This document shows positions 1 to 8,299 of a stretch of DNA of 21,104 bases, in pieces. The stretch's first letter is position 1; each line of letters starts with the position of its first letter. The stretch is from the NCBI GenBank assembly GCA_958449275.1, contig CAUDHE010000047.1:1-21104 (forward strand). The letters run 5' to 3'. Under the pieces are notes generated by a model, which saw only the letters and a list, made by a program, of their open reading frames with translations, was not told the origin of the DNA and ran no database searches. Source of the stretch: an uncultured Alistipes sp. GTDB taxonomy: Bacteria; Bacteroidota; Bacteroidia; Bacteroidales; Rikenellaceae. Position numbers and translations under genes: made by a program.

Positions 1-21
1 ATCAACCCCAGCAATATCAAC

Positions 22-54
22 AAAAAAATCGTGGCCGAAAATAAGCGACCACGA
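22..54 (-). terminator. Intrinsic terminator of the susCDE-like operon
   Basis: On the minus strand the arms TCGTGG (+ strand 29-34) and CCACGA (49-54) pair. A further CG/CG pair follows after one mismatch, around an eight-base AT-rich loop. Seven T follow on the transcript side (A7 at 22-28 on the + strand). Stem plus U-tract is the classic Rho-independent form, and it lies 47 bases after the last stop codon of the operon. Confidence 0.85.
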
Positions 55-100
55 AGATTAAAGTTAAGGAAGAGGTTAAAATCCCTCCCGAGAATTCAAA

Positions 101-1306
101 TTATTTTTCGAGCAACGTCATAGTGATGGTCATTTCGGCATTGTTGACCTCAACTCGGTAATCGCCGTCCGACCCCTCGGGCATAACCCACTTAGGATCT
201 CCGCCGTCGTTTGACGACACTCTGTTATCCTTACGAGGATCAGCACCGGCCGACGCAGGGCGCCATGTAGGCTTGGTGTATCCCGCTGAATTGTGCAGTT
301 TGAATGCGCCCTCACCATTACGCTTATTCTCCAAAGACGTTTTCTTATCATAGAAGTGGGCTTCGAGAACCATCACCTCGGGGTTCTTATATCCACCCCA
401 ATCGAATTTGTCGAAAACGCCCCATCCTCCGGCGGCATCACCTACGACCCACATCTCCTCGGTGCAGCAACGACCGTAATAAACGATACCGGTCACATTC
501 TGCACATCGTACTCAATGGCGATACTGTAATTGTTCTTGACACCGTTAGCGCCGTCGGCATAAGGATTCAACGATTCGAAAGGCTTCAGCCCTTTCTCCT
601 CGGCCTCCTCCTCGCTTTCGACATAAATGAGCTCGTAACCGAAATCGTCGACTTTCTCGCCGCACATGAATGCGGGGAAATCGGCATCGCTCTGAGTCGA
701 GAGAATAAATTCGCTGTTGGGCTTAAGCACGATATCCTTGCTCTGATAGAACTCATCGACCTCGACGGCAGCCACGGCAGTCGCTCCGTCCGCAGCATCA
801 CCTCTCACGAAGAAGCGACGTACGGGAATGTCGGACGTGGTGACACTGGCCGACGCGGTAGACAGCATAGGCTTATAATAGAACTGTCCGCCGTCTATGC
901 TGGCCAAAAGATCGACCTCGATAGCCACAGGCTCACCGATCTTAAATATCCAGTTCGCGATCATGAACTTGTACAGATTGCGCTGCAACACCGTACATGA
1001 AGTGGCGTCGGCAGAAATATCCTTCACCACATAAGGTGCGGCATTCACATCGTCGCGCATGCGGATTCTCAACATATAACCGCTGATGCGGTAATCCTCG
1101 GTGGGAGGAGTCGGGGTACTCCACGTGAAATTGATGTCGTTCCACTGAGTATCCTCACTGATCGATATCTCCTCGACAAGCATTGTCAGTACCAAATCGT
1201 CATTCGCCTCGGGCTTTTCGAACCAGTTGTTCAAACCGTCCTTGTCCTCGCAGGCGGTAAACGAAAGCATACCGACGAACGCCAACAATCTAAATATGTT
1301 TTTCAT
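101..1306 (-). CDS. SusE/SusF-like outer-membrane lipoprotein
   Basis: This 401-residue protein is probably a surface glycan-binding lipoprotein that assists the SusC/SusD pair. It has a type II signal peptide with lipobox FTAC (Cys19), followed by a short acidic stretch typical of Bacteroidetes surface lipoproteins. Residues about 35-150 resemble the N-terminal SusE domain. Two later segments (about 163-280 and 284-400) each begin with a VxGD motif (FVRGD, WVVGD). WVVGD is followed by GGWGVF, as in the starch-binding modules of SusE and SusF. It is the last gene of the operon, 26 bases after the SusD stop, and a terminator follows. The family diverges fast, so the ligand cannot be read from sequence; alpha-glucan binding is only suggested by the fold and by the nearby GH13 gene. 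The ATG at 1306 is immediately followed by a good signal peptide. Confidence 0.82.
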   Translation of the reverse strand: MKNIFRLLAFVGMLSFTACEDKDGLNNWFEKPEANDDLVLTMLVEEISISEDTQWNDINFTWSTPTPPTEDYRISGYMLRIRMRDDVNAAPYVVKDISADATSCTVLQRNLYKFMIANWIFKIGEPVAIEVDLLASIDGGQFYYKPMLSTASASVTTSDIPVRRFFVRGDAADGATAVAAVEVDEFYQSKDIVLKPNSEFILSTQSDADFPAFMCGEKVDDFGYELIYVESEEEAEEKGLKPFESLNPYADGANGVKNNYSIAIEYDVQNVTGIVYYGRCCTEEMWVVGDAAGGWGVFDKFDWGGYKNPEVMVLEAHFYDKKTSLENKRNGEGAFKLHNSAGYTKPTWRPASAGADPRKDNRVSSNDGGDPKWVMPEGSDGDYRVEVNNAEMTITMTLLEK

Positions 1307-1332
1307 AATAATATCGGTTGTTTAAATTCGTA

Positions 1333-3348
1333 CTATTCCTCCTCGGTCACAGTCTCCCAGAAAGGCCCCTGCACGAGGTTGGGGTTCTTATCGATCTCGG
1401 TCTGGAAAACAGGCATCCAGTAGTACTCGCGTTTCCATACTCGCTTGGCCTCGTTTGCTGTGCGAACGAAGAAAGCCCTTTCATTCGCGGGATCGCAAGA
1501 ACGCTCGACACCCTTGAAATTCATACCGCCGTGGTAATAGTCGGTACCTTCGCAAACCTCCTCGGCAATCATCCAGCGACGGATGTCGGTATAGCGGATG
1601 TAGGCATCCTCGCAGCAAAGCTCCACACGACGCTCGCGACGGATGAGATCGCGCATAACGGCCTGATCTTTCGAAACCGTGATCTTGCCCTCCTCGGTAC
1701 CCCAAATATACTCGGGAACACCTGCGCGAACACGGATCTTGTTCAGATAGGTAAGGATATCGTCGCTGCCAGGCGTCACCTCGTTCAAGCACTCCACGTA
1801 GTTCAGATAAGCCTCGGCCAAACCGTAGAACTTACCCTGACGATAAGCGAAAGTACTGTTCTTGAGGTTATCCTCGGGACGATTGCCCTTATTGTTCAGA
1901 TAACCGTTGTTGGGCGCGTCGTGCGTGTCGTCGTTATCGACCTTGTTGTGACCCACGAGGCCGGTATTGTAACCTTCCATCTTCGAGTTGTAGAAGTTGG
2001 CCTTACGCTTCTGACCGTTATCCACCCATTTCTCGTTGTAGGTTACGGTGATGTAGAAACGAGGCTCGCGATTGACATACATATTGTATGTATCCTTGCT
2101 CGTCACCTTGGCATTCTCGCCGTTACGGCTCTCGGCACCCGTCCACTTGGTCTTGTAATAAATATCGTCATCGGCAAAACCGCTCTCGTCGTAACCCGAC
2201 AACCCATTGATTATCGGCTGCGACTTATAACCATTTTTATCATAGGTATAGCCGTCGATGGGATAGAGTCCGTTGCGCATGGCGAAAGCGTCCACCAGCG
2301 ACTGCGATACACTCATACCGCCGTTAGAACCCGTATCGCCTCGTACGCCTCCGTAACGGATATACGAACCGTAATCTACCGAATACTTGGCGAACAGCAC
2401 CTCGGTATTGCCGCCCAACGCCGTCAGCGAATAAGCGCCCAGCAGCGACATGAACGGATCGACCGTACCGTCGTCGTTGTATGCCATGTAGAGCGAGTGT
2501 CCGTCGGCCTCGGCTGCGTCGATCAACTCTTTGCAGGCCTCCAGCGCACGGTTCCACTTGTTGGCGTCGTAGCTCTGGGGGAACAATTTGTTGCCCTCGC
2601 GATCCACATGATCCTTGTACCACTCGTTGCCGTTCACCAACGGGCTGGCGTTGAACAACAGCATACGGGCACGGGTAGCCAGACAGAACAGCTTGTCCAC
2701 ACGGCCGAACTTGGTGGGATCCGTATAAGCGGCAGGCAGCTCGTCGGCAACGGTCTTCAACTCCTGATCGCACCAGTCGATGATCTCGTCCCACGGACGC
2801 GGACCGAAGTGCAACTGCTCGGCAGACGAAGAGGGATCATAGACATGACCGCCCTCCACGAAAGGACACGGACCATACCAGTAGGCGAACCACCAGTAGT
2901 AATATGCTATCAGGGCGCGGCACTCGAGTTTCATCAACTCCACGTCGGCCTGCGTCACGTTGTCGGCAGGGATAGCGTGCACGTTCTCCTGGAACAACTT
3001 GGCTTCGCGAATGCGGTGAGGCATATTTGCCCACACGTCGCCGTTCCAGCCGGTATTGGTCGCCCACTCGCCCGTGGCGCGCTTGTTGCAGTCCCAGCTC
3101 CACTGGTGCCAACGCCACGACGGACGGAGATCGTCGGCCAACGACGACATGCCGTATTTGAAAGTATGGCCCCACAAGGGGTCGGGAAGACCATCGTATA
3201 CATAAGCCAACATACCCTCCATACGCGCTTTGTCGTTGAAGACCATCTCGAGGGTAACCTCGGTGTCGGGCTCTTTATCAAGGTAGTTGCAAGACGAGAG
3301 TGTCGCCGCGGCAACTATCACGGTCAAAATATATTTATATAATTTCAT
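1333..3348 (-). CDS. SusD/RagB family glycan-binding lipoprotein
   Basis: This is the surface lipoprotein that binds a polysaccharide or oligosaccharide and caps the SusC channel as a hinged lid. The 671-residue protein starts with a lipoprotein signal (LSSC, Cys20) followed by NYLDKEPD, the usual SusD start where Asp and Pro follow the lipidated Cys. The C-terminal part carries the family signature of a conserved final domain: YLNYVECLNE, then LTYLNKIRVRAGVPEY, then RRERRVELCCEDAYIRYTDI (about residues 515-605). It is on the long side for the family. Aromatic residues are abundant in the N-terminal half (for example YYYWWFAYWYG near residue 155), which fits a carbohydrate-binding role but does not identify the ligand. 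It lies 14 bases after the SusC stop, so the two are almost certainly co-translated. Confidence 0.95.
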   Translation of the reverse strand: MKLYKYILTVIVAAATLSSCNYLDKEPDTEVTLEMVFNDKARMEGMLAYVYDGLPDPLWGHTFKYGMSSLADDLRPSWRWHQWSWDCNKRATGEWATNTGWNGDVWANMPHRIREAKLFQENVHAIPADNVTQADVELMKLECRALIAYYYWWFAYWYGPCPFVEGGHVYDPSSSAEQLHFGPRPWDEIIDWCDQELKTVADELPAAYTDPTKFGRVDKLFCLATRARMLLFNASPLVNGNEWYKDHVDREGNKLFPQSYDANKWNRALEACKELIDAAEADGHSLYMAYNDDGTVDPFMSLLGAYSLTALGGNTEVLFAKYSVDYGSYIRYGGVRGDTGSNGGMSVSQSLVDAFAMRNGLYPIDGYTYDKNGYKSQPIINGLSGYDESGFADDDIYYKTKWTGAESRNGENAKVTSKDTYNMYVNREPRFYITVTYNEKWVDNGQKRKANFYNSKMEGYNTGLVGHNKVDNDDTHDAPNNGYLNNKGNRPEDNLKNSTFAYRQGKFYGLAEAYLNYVECLNEVTPGSDDILTYLNKIRVRAGVPEYIWGTEEGKITVSKDQAVMRDLIRRERRVELCCEDAYIRYTDIRRWMIAEEVCEGTDYYHGGMNFKGVERSCDPANERAFFVRTANEAKRVWKREYYWMPVFQTEIDKNPNLVQGPFWETVTEEE

Positions 3349-3362
3349 TGTTTTCTCCGATT

Positions 3363-6300
3363 TTAGAAGTTCAAATCAATACCGAACTGAACGGATTTCA
3401 TCGTAGGATACTTAAGACCCGTGCGGGTATCCAACTCGGGATCCCACAATTTGAAGCCCGAGAAAGTTACGAGGTCGTTACCGCTTACGAACACGCGCAG
3501 GCCCTTAAGGCGCATCTTGTCGGTCCACGCCTTGGGCAGGCTGTAACCCAACTCGATGTTCTTCAGACGCAGGAACGACATGTTCTTGAGCCACCAGGTC
3601 GAGCTCTGCGTGTTATGAGAGGTCGAAGTGTAGTGCAGACGAGGCCAGAACACATCCTGCGAGGGATTCTCGGGAGTCCAGCGGTCGTTGTAGTTCGAGT
3701 AAACGTTACCGAACACGCCCTGACCCGAACCCGGCAGGAAGTACGAGTTGCCGCCCAACACCTTGTAAGCGTCGGCCGCACCCTGGAAGAAGAAACCGAA
3801 ATCCAGATTCTTGTAGACGAAGTTACCGCCGAAACCGTAAACGAAACGGGGCGCCGTGGTGTGGCCCAGATAGGTGATGTCCATCGCGGTAATCTTGCCG
3901 TCGTCGTTAAGGTCGGCGTACATGATGTCACCGGGCATCACATCCAGTCCCAACTCGGGCTGGGGCAATTCGGGATTCAGTTTACCGTTGATGAAGTCGC
4001 CATCCTCATAGAGACGGAGGGCGATGTAACCCGTATGCTCGTTAACCGAACGGTTGGTAGCCGAACGGTGCGTGCCCTTCAAAGACTCGGCCTCGTCGCG
4101 CTCGCGGATCCAGTTCTTGGCATACGACGCGGTACCGCGCAGCTGCATCTGGAAATCCTTGTTGAAACGGTGGTTCCAAGTAAGCGAAGCCTCGAAACCC
4201 TTGTTGTCCACGATACCGAAGTTGGCATAGGGAGTATTCATGAAACCGATCTGAGTCGGAATCGTGTTACCGCGCTGGATGAAGATATCCGAACGATACT
4301 CGTCGAAGAAATCCACCTGCAGGTTGAGTTCGTTCCACAAACCGATCTCGAGACCCACGTTAGCTTTGCGCACGGTCTCCCAAGTCAGGTCGGTAATACC
4401 CGTGTGACCCTCGGTTACGCCCTGACGATAGTAGCTGGCGCCCTGGTGGCCCCAAGTGTAACCGCCGTTGTTGGTGTTGATGGTGGTCATGTAGGCGAAA
4501 CGGCGACCGCCGATAGAGTCGTTACCCGCAAGACCCAAAGAAGCACGGAGCTTCAAAGTCGAGAGAACGTTCTTCGCACCTGCCATCCAAGGCTCCTCCG
4601 AGATGATCCAGCCGATTGCGCCCGAAGGGAAGAAACCGTAGCGGTGACCCTTCAGGAAGTTCTCCGAACCGTTGTAACCGAAGTTGAACTCGGCAACATA
4701 GCGGTTGTCGTAGTTATACGACAGACGACCCGAGATACCCTGGTGACGATAAGGCTGCGTGTCACCGTCGTCGTAACCATCCTGCATATAGAGGAACAGA
4801 GCGTCGACATTGTGCTTCTCGCCGAACGAACGGTTGTAGTGAACGCTGGCCTCCAGATAGGTGCGGTTGTTACCGAACGCACCGCCCGAACTGTGTCCGA
4901 GGAACTCGTCACCGGCCGAACGCATATCCTTTATAAGGTTACCGTACTCGTCGCGGCCCGTAGCCACCTCGTAGTAACGGGGATTCTTGGTACGGTTAGA
5001 GTACTTGCTCTGGAAGTTGTCGAACGAGAATTTGGCGTTCAACGACAGACCCTCGGTAATCATGTCGAGTTTCTGATCCAACGACACGAGCGACTCGATC
5101 TTGAACGAATTATTTCGAGTATAACCGCGCTGAGTAGCCTCGGCCCACGGGTTCACGCGCTGCGAACGTACGGGAATGTCGCCGTCCGAATAGATGGTCG
5201 GGTGAACGTAGCTCGGGGTCTCGAAAGCCCAGTTGAACACGTCGGTGGTAGATGCGGCCGACTTGCGCAGATGCTGCATGTATCCGCCGATAGAGATACC
5301 CAGAACGGTGGTCTGCGTGATGTTCACGTCCACGTTCGAACGAACGGTGAACTTGTTGAGTTTGGTGCTGGTGTCGAAAGGCAGGCTCTCGTCCACAGCC
5401 ATGATACCCTTCTCGCGGAAGTAGGTAGCCACCAACGAATAACGTACGCGCTCGCTACCGCCGTTCACGTTCACCGTGGCACGGGTGTTGTCGGCCATGC
5501 CGCGGGTAACGGCATCCAGCCAGTTCACGTCGGGATAGATATCGGGGTCGTAACCAGTACGGGTACGCTCGATGATCGTGGGATCCCATACGAATTTGCC
5601 CTCGTTCACCTCGCCGTACAGCAGGTTCTGCAACTCCATGTCCTCGGCCGCGCTGGCGAACTTGGGCAACTTGGTGGGAGCCTGCAACGACTGCTCCAAA
5701 CGTACCGATACGGTCGGCTTGCCGATCTTACCGCGCTTGGTGGTGATGACGATAACGCCGTTAGCGCCTCGCACACCGTACATGGCCGAAGCCGATGCGT
5801 CCTTCAGCACCGAGAACGACTCGATCTGCTCGACATCCAAATCGTCGAGCGTACGCTCGATACCGTCGACCAGCACCAGAGGCGTGGTGGTTCCCGTGTA
5901 AGACGAGATACCGCGGATCCAGAAACTCGACTGGTCGTAACCGGGCTCTCCCGAGGGCTTGTAGGCGATCACGCCGGCGATCTGACCCGCGAGGTTGTTA
6001 CTCAGACGCGAGCTGGTACCGATTTCGAGGTTGCCGGGCTCCACGGTCTGGATGGCGCCCACGATCGAGGCTTTCTTCTGAGTACCGTAAGCCGTCACCA
6101 CTACGTCGTCCAATCGCTGGTTGTCCTCTTCGAGTTTGACGTTGATCGTGGTTTTCGATCCTACCTTGACTGTTTGAGATTTGTAACCGATACTCTCGAA
6201 AACGAGTTCGGCCGAGGCGGGAACGCTTAAGGTATACTTACCGTCGATATCGGTATTGACACCATTGGTTTCGTTACCCTTTTCGATTACGGTAGCTCCG

Positions 6301-6461
6301 ATTACCGGACCGTTCTCGTCGGTAACGGTACCGCGAACCGTTCTCTTCTGCGCATTAGCATTTACAGTAACGAGCAGAGCGACTGCCGTAAATACCGAAA
6401 TTACAGAAGATCGTAATTTCCCCCCCCCTACATTTTTAAAGAATGAGTAGAAACTGACCAT
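3363..6461 (-). CDS. SusC/RagA family TonB-linked outer-membrane receptor
   Basis: This TonB-dependent transporter imports a glycan or similar nutrient delivered by SusD, using energy from TonB-ExbBD. The 1032-residue protein has a signal peptide (about 1-38, ending NANAQ) and a carboxypeptidase-regulatory-like domain (about 41-125, RTVRGTVTDENGPVIGATV). A TonB-box-like segment DDVVVTAYGTQ (118-128) follows, then a plug domain (about 130-245, with LVLVDGIERTLDDLD and SVLKDASASAMYGVRGANGV). A long beta-barrel ends in Phe1032, as usual for outer-membrane proteins. The frame contains nine consecutive G coding Gly12-Gly14, before the hydrophobic core of the signal peptide. No in-frame ATG, GTG or TTG appears between the tract and the mature domain, so a one-base slip should abolish expression. 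It is the first gene of a three-gene operon. Confidence 0.96.
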   Translation of the reverse strand: MVSFYSFFKNVGGGKLRSSVISVFTAVALLVTVNANAQKRTVRGTVTDENGPVIGATVIEKGNETNGVNTDIDGKYTLSVPASAELVFESIGYKSQTVKVGSKTTINVKLEEDNQRLDDVVVTAYGTQKKASIVGAIQTVEPGNLEIGTSSRLSNNLAGQIAGVIAYKPSGEPGYDQSSFWIRGISSYTGTTTPLVLVDGIERTLDDLDVEQIESFSVLKDASASAMYGVRGANGVIVITTKRGKIGKPTVSVRLEQSLQAPTKLPKFASAAEDMELQNLLYGEVNEGKFVWDPTIIERTRTGYDPDIYPDVNWLDAVTRGMADNTRATVNVNGGSERVRYSLVATYFREKGIMAVDESLPFDTSTKLNKFTVRSNVDVNITQTTVLGISIGGYMQHLRKSAASTTDVFNWAFETPSYVHPTIYSDGDIPVRSQRVNPWAEATQRGYTRNNSFKIESLVSLDQKLDMITEGLSLNAKFSFDNFQSKYSNRTKNPRYYEVATGRDEYGNLIKDMRSAGDEFLGHSSGGAFGNNRTYLEASVHYNRSFGEKHNVDALFLYMQDGYDDGDTQPYRHQGISGRLSYNYDNRYVAEFNFGYNGSENFLKGHRYGFFPSGAIGWIISEEPWMAGAKNVLSTLKLRASLGLAGNDSIGGRRFAYMTTINTNNGGYTWGHQGASYYRQGVTEGHTGITDLTWETVRKANVGLEIGLWNELNLQVDFFDEYRSDIFIQRGNTIPTQIGFMNTPYANFGIVDNKGFEASLTWNHRFNKDFQMQLRGTASYAKNWIRERDEAESLKGTHRSATNRSVNEHTGYIALRLYEDGDFINGKLNPELPQPELGLDVMPGDIMYADLNDDGKITAMDITYLGHTTAPRFVYGFGGNFVYKNLDFGFFFQGAADAYKVLGGNSYFLPGSGQGVFGNVYSNYNDRWTPENPSQDVFWPRLHYTSTSHNTQSSTWWLKNMSFLRLKNIELGYSLPKAWTDKMRLKGLRVFVSGNDLVTFSGFKLWDPELDTRTGLKYPTMKSVQFGIDLNF
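6420..6428. repeat. C9/G9 homopolymer inside the receptor start region
   Basis: Nine C on the + strand are read as nine G in the SusC-like gene, codons 12-14. With eight G the frame gives a 19-residue peptide; with ten G it gives a 35-residue peptide. G/C runs of this length are known slippage sites in phase-variable genes of several bacteria. Here the length matches the ON state. Confidence 0.95.
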
Positions 6462-6497
6462 AATTTAATAATTAGGTTTAAAAGGTTTGTCATAGGT

Positions 6498-6532
6498 CAA
6501 ATTATAAAAGGTGACCATTCCTTTTTCCCAAG
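6498..6532 (-). promoter_or_regulatory. Possible promoter of the susC-like operon
   Basis: Read on the minus strand, TTGGG (+ strand 6528-6532) is followed about 20 bases later by TATAATTTG (6498-6506). This resembles the Bacteroidetes -33 TTTG and -7 TAnnTTTG pair but has a three-base rather than two-base spacer inside the -7 box. It would give a leader of roughly 30 bases. It is the best candidate in the gap, but weak. Confidence 0.3.
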
Positions 6533-6739
6533 TATACTGAACGAAGCTACAACGCTGACATAGACCATATATCAGGCAGAAAGAGATCGGTTAGCATAAG
6601 TTTGGTAATGCGAATATAGTATTTTTTTATTATATATCAAATTTTTCGTTCCACTCCCGCTCCCTCTTTCAGCCGCCCGAAAATCGGCCCGAAACGCGCA
6701 TAAAAACCTATATCGCCGACAATCAGCGCATTGCCGCGA

Positions 6740-6748
6740 GGGGGGGGG
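6740..6748. repeat. Intergenic G9 homopolymer, first copy
   Basis: Nine G on the + strand between GCGA and CATTTTCG, 279 bases upstream of the receptor start codon and 233 bases upstream of the GH13 start. Same length as the run inside the receptor gene. Not in any recognised reading frame. Confidence 0.9.
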
Positions 6749-6848
6749 CATTTTCGAAGCCTTAATTTTACAATCAAAACAGACATGCTAAAAAGCAAAA
6801 TAAAAACTACGGCGATTAAATATTAAAAAAATCAAATAATCTCGCATC

Positions 6849-6857
6849 GGGGGGGGG
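6849..6857. repeat. Intergenic G9 homopolymer, second copy
   Basis: Nine G on the + strand between GCATC and ATTTCGC, about 93 bases upstream of the -7 box of the GH13 gene. It could alter the spacing of upstream sites if it changes length. Not in any recognised reading frame. Confidence 0.9.
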
Positions 6858-6950
6858 ATTTCGCATACGCGACAGCCGCCGCCATGCCGCCGAACGGCAA
6901 AACAATCAGCATAAATATGCGGAAAAACGCGAAACCCGACGGATTTTTCT

Positions 6951-6958
6951 TACTTTTG
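6951..6958 (+). promoter_or_regulatory. -7 box of the GH13 gene
   Basis: TACTTTTG matches the Bacteroidetes -7 consensus TAnnTTTG exactly and lies 22 bases before the ATG at 6981, implying a short leader. No convincing TTTG is seen at the -33 position. Confidence 0.55.
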
Positions 6959-6980
6959 TTTCTCGAACAAAACGGAATCG

Positions 6981-8294
6981 ATGACTGAAAACACACAGAA
7001 CGCACATCCCGAATGGAGCTATTCGGCCGTGCTCTACGAAATGAACATACGCCAGCTCACCCCCGAAGGCACGTTGAAAGCCGCCGAAGGCAAGTTGGAA
7101 TTTCTCCGCTCGATAGGTATCGACGCCGTATGGCTCATGCCCGTCTATCCCATCGGACTGGAGCAGCGCAAAGGCTCGTTGGGCTCCTACTACTCCGTCG
7201 CCGACTATTGCGCCGTGAATCCCGAGTTCGGCACGATGGCCGATTTCGACTCTTTCGTCGCCGCGGCCCATGCCCTCGGAATGAAAGTTCTGCTCGACTG
7301 GGTAGCCAACCACACCTCACGCGATGCCGTGTGGCTGCGCAGCAAACCTGCCGACTGGTACGAACGCGAAGCCGACGGCGCGGCCAAGGTGCCGTGGGAC
7401 TGGACCGACACCGCCAAACTTGATTATGGCAATCGGGCCGTGTGGCGCGGTCAGATCGAAGCCATGCGCTTCTGGATCGAACGGCACGCCGTGGACGGAT
7501 TCCGCTGCGACATGGCCATGCTCATGCCCATAGAGTTCTGGCAGGAGGCGTCGGCCGTGCTTCACGCCGTGAAACCCGACATATTCATGCTGGCCGAGGC
7601 CGAGGAGCTGAATCTTTTCGACCGCGCTTTCGACATGGGCTACGCCTGGGAGATCCATCATATTATGTGCGACATAGCCAAAGGCGCGAGACGGGTATGG
7701 GATTTGCGTAACACGCTCTATGCCGACCGCGAGAAATATCCGCCCCGAGCCATGCGAATGATGTTCACATCGAATCACGACGAAAATTCATGGAGCGGCA
7801 GCGAATTCGCGCGTTTCGGCGATGCGCTCGACGTCATGACGGCGCTCACCTTTTTGTGGGAGGCCGCCATGCCGCTGATATACACCGGGCAGGAGACGGG
7901 ATACGACCATTCGTTCGCCTTTTTCGACCGCGATCCGATACTCGACTACCGTCCCGACCGCCACACCGAACTCTATCGCCGTCTGATCGCACTCAAGCAC
8001 GGCGAAAAGGCGTTGCAGGCAGGCGAGCGGGGCGGCCGCATGATCGAGATCGAGAACAACGCCAAAGACTGCATAATGACTTTCGTGCGCGAGGCGGACG
8101 GCAGCCGCGTGGTCGCCTTGCTCAACCTCTCGCCCTACACCGTACATGCCGATTTCCACACGGGCATATACGCTGGACGCTACGTCGACGCCCTGAGCGG
8201 CGAAGCGGCGGATCTTCCCTCGCACGTCGAGCGCGACATGGCCCCGTGGAGCTGCACCATACTCCGCAAAGCGACCTCAACGGATAAAATGTAA
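6981..8294 (+). CDS. Cytoplasmic alpha-amylase family (GH13) enzyme
   Basis: This 437-residue glycoside hydrolase family 13 protein cleaves or transfers alpha-glucosidic linkages through a retaining mechanism. All four GH13 motifs are present: region I DWVANH (106-111), region II GFRCD (173-177, nucleophile Asp177), region III LAEAEE (204-209, likely acid/base Glu206) and region IV SNHDE (264-268, transition-state Asp267). The beta/alpha barrel spans about 15-340, and a small C-terminal beta domain about 345-430. There is no signal peptide, so it should act in the cytoplasm, for example on imported maltodextrins or stored glycogen. The exact specificity (alpha-amylase, glucosidase or transferase) cannot be decided from sequence alone. 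It is divergent from the uptake operon and followed after five bases by the TPM gene, so those two are probably co-transcribed. Confidence 0.93.
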   Translation: MTENTQNAHPEWSYSAVLYEMNIRQLTPEGTLKAAEGKLEFLRSIGIDAVWLMPVYPIGLEQRKGSLGSYYSVADYCAVNPEFGTMADFDSFVAAAHALGMKVLLDWVANHTSRDAVWLRSKPADWYEREADGAAKVPWDWTDTAKLDYGNRAVWRGQIEAMRFWIERHAVDGFRCDMAMLMPIEFWQEASAVLHAVKPDIFMLAEAEELNLFDRAFDMGYAWEIHHIMCDIAKGARRVWDLRNTLYADREKYPPRAMRMMFTSNHDENSWSGSEFARFGDALDVMTALTFLWEAAMPLIYTGQETGYDHSFAFFDRDPILDYRPDRHTELYRRLIALKHGEKALQAGERGGRMIEIENNAKDCIMTFVREADGSRVVALLNLSPYTVHADFHTGIYAGRYVDALSGEAADLPSHVERDMAPWSCTILRKATSTDKM

Positions 8295-8299
8295 AGGAA

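Larger units (their letters stand above)
6462..6980. other. 519-base divergent intergenic region
   Basis: This gap separates the minus-strand uptake operon from the plus-strand GH13 gene. It is AT-rich at 6462-6650, with a poor promoter candidate for the operon. It is mixed at 6650-6980, where two G9 runs lie (6740-6748 and 6849-6857). A -7 box for the GH13 gene is at 6951-6958. No convincing small gene, tRNA or riboswitch was recognised. The length leaves room for regulator binding sites or a small RNA. Confidence 0.6.

Noticed and set aside
1318..6230. Very long open frames on the + strand opposite the SusD and SusC genes (674 and 976 codons)
   Set aside because: They run antisense to clear family members, show no domain or signal peptide, and have compositions typical of antisense frames created by strong codon bias.
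6597..6604. TAAGTTTG on the + strand, an exact -7 match
   Set aside because: It is 377 bases before the next + strand gene, lies in AT-rich DNA where chance matches are common, and a closer box exists at 6951.
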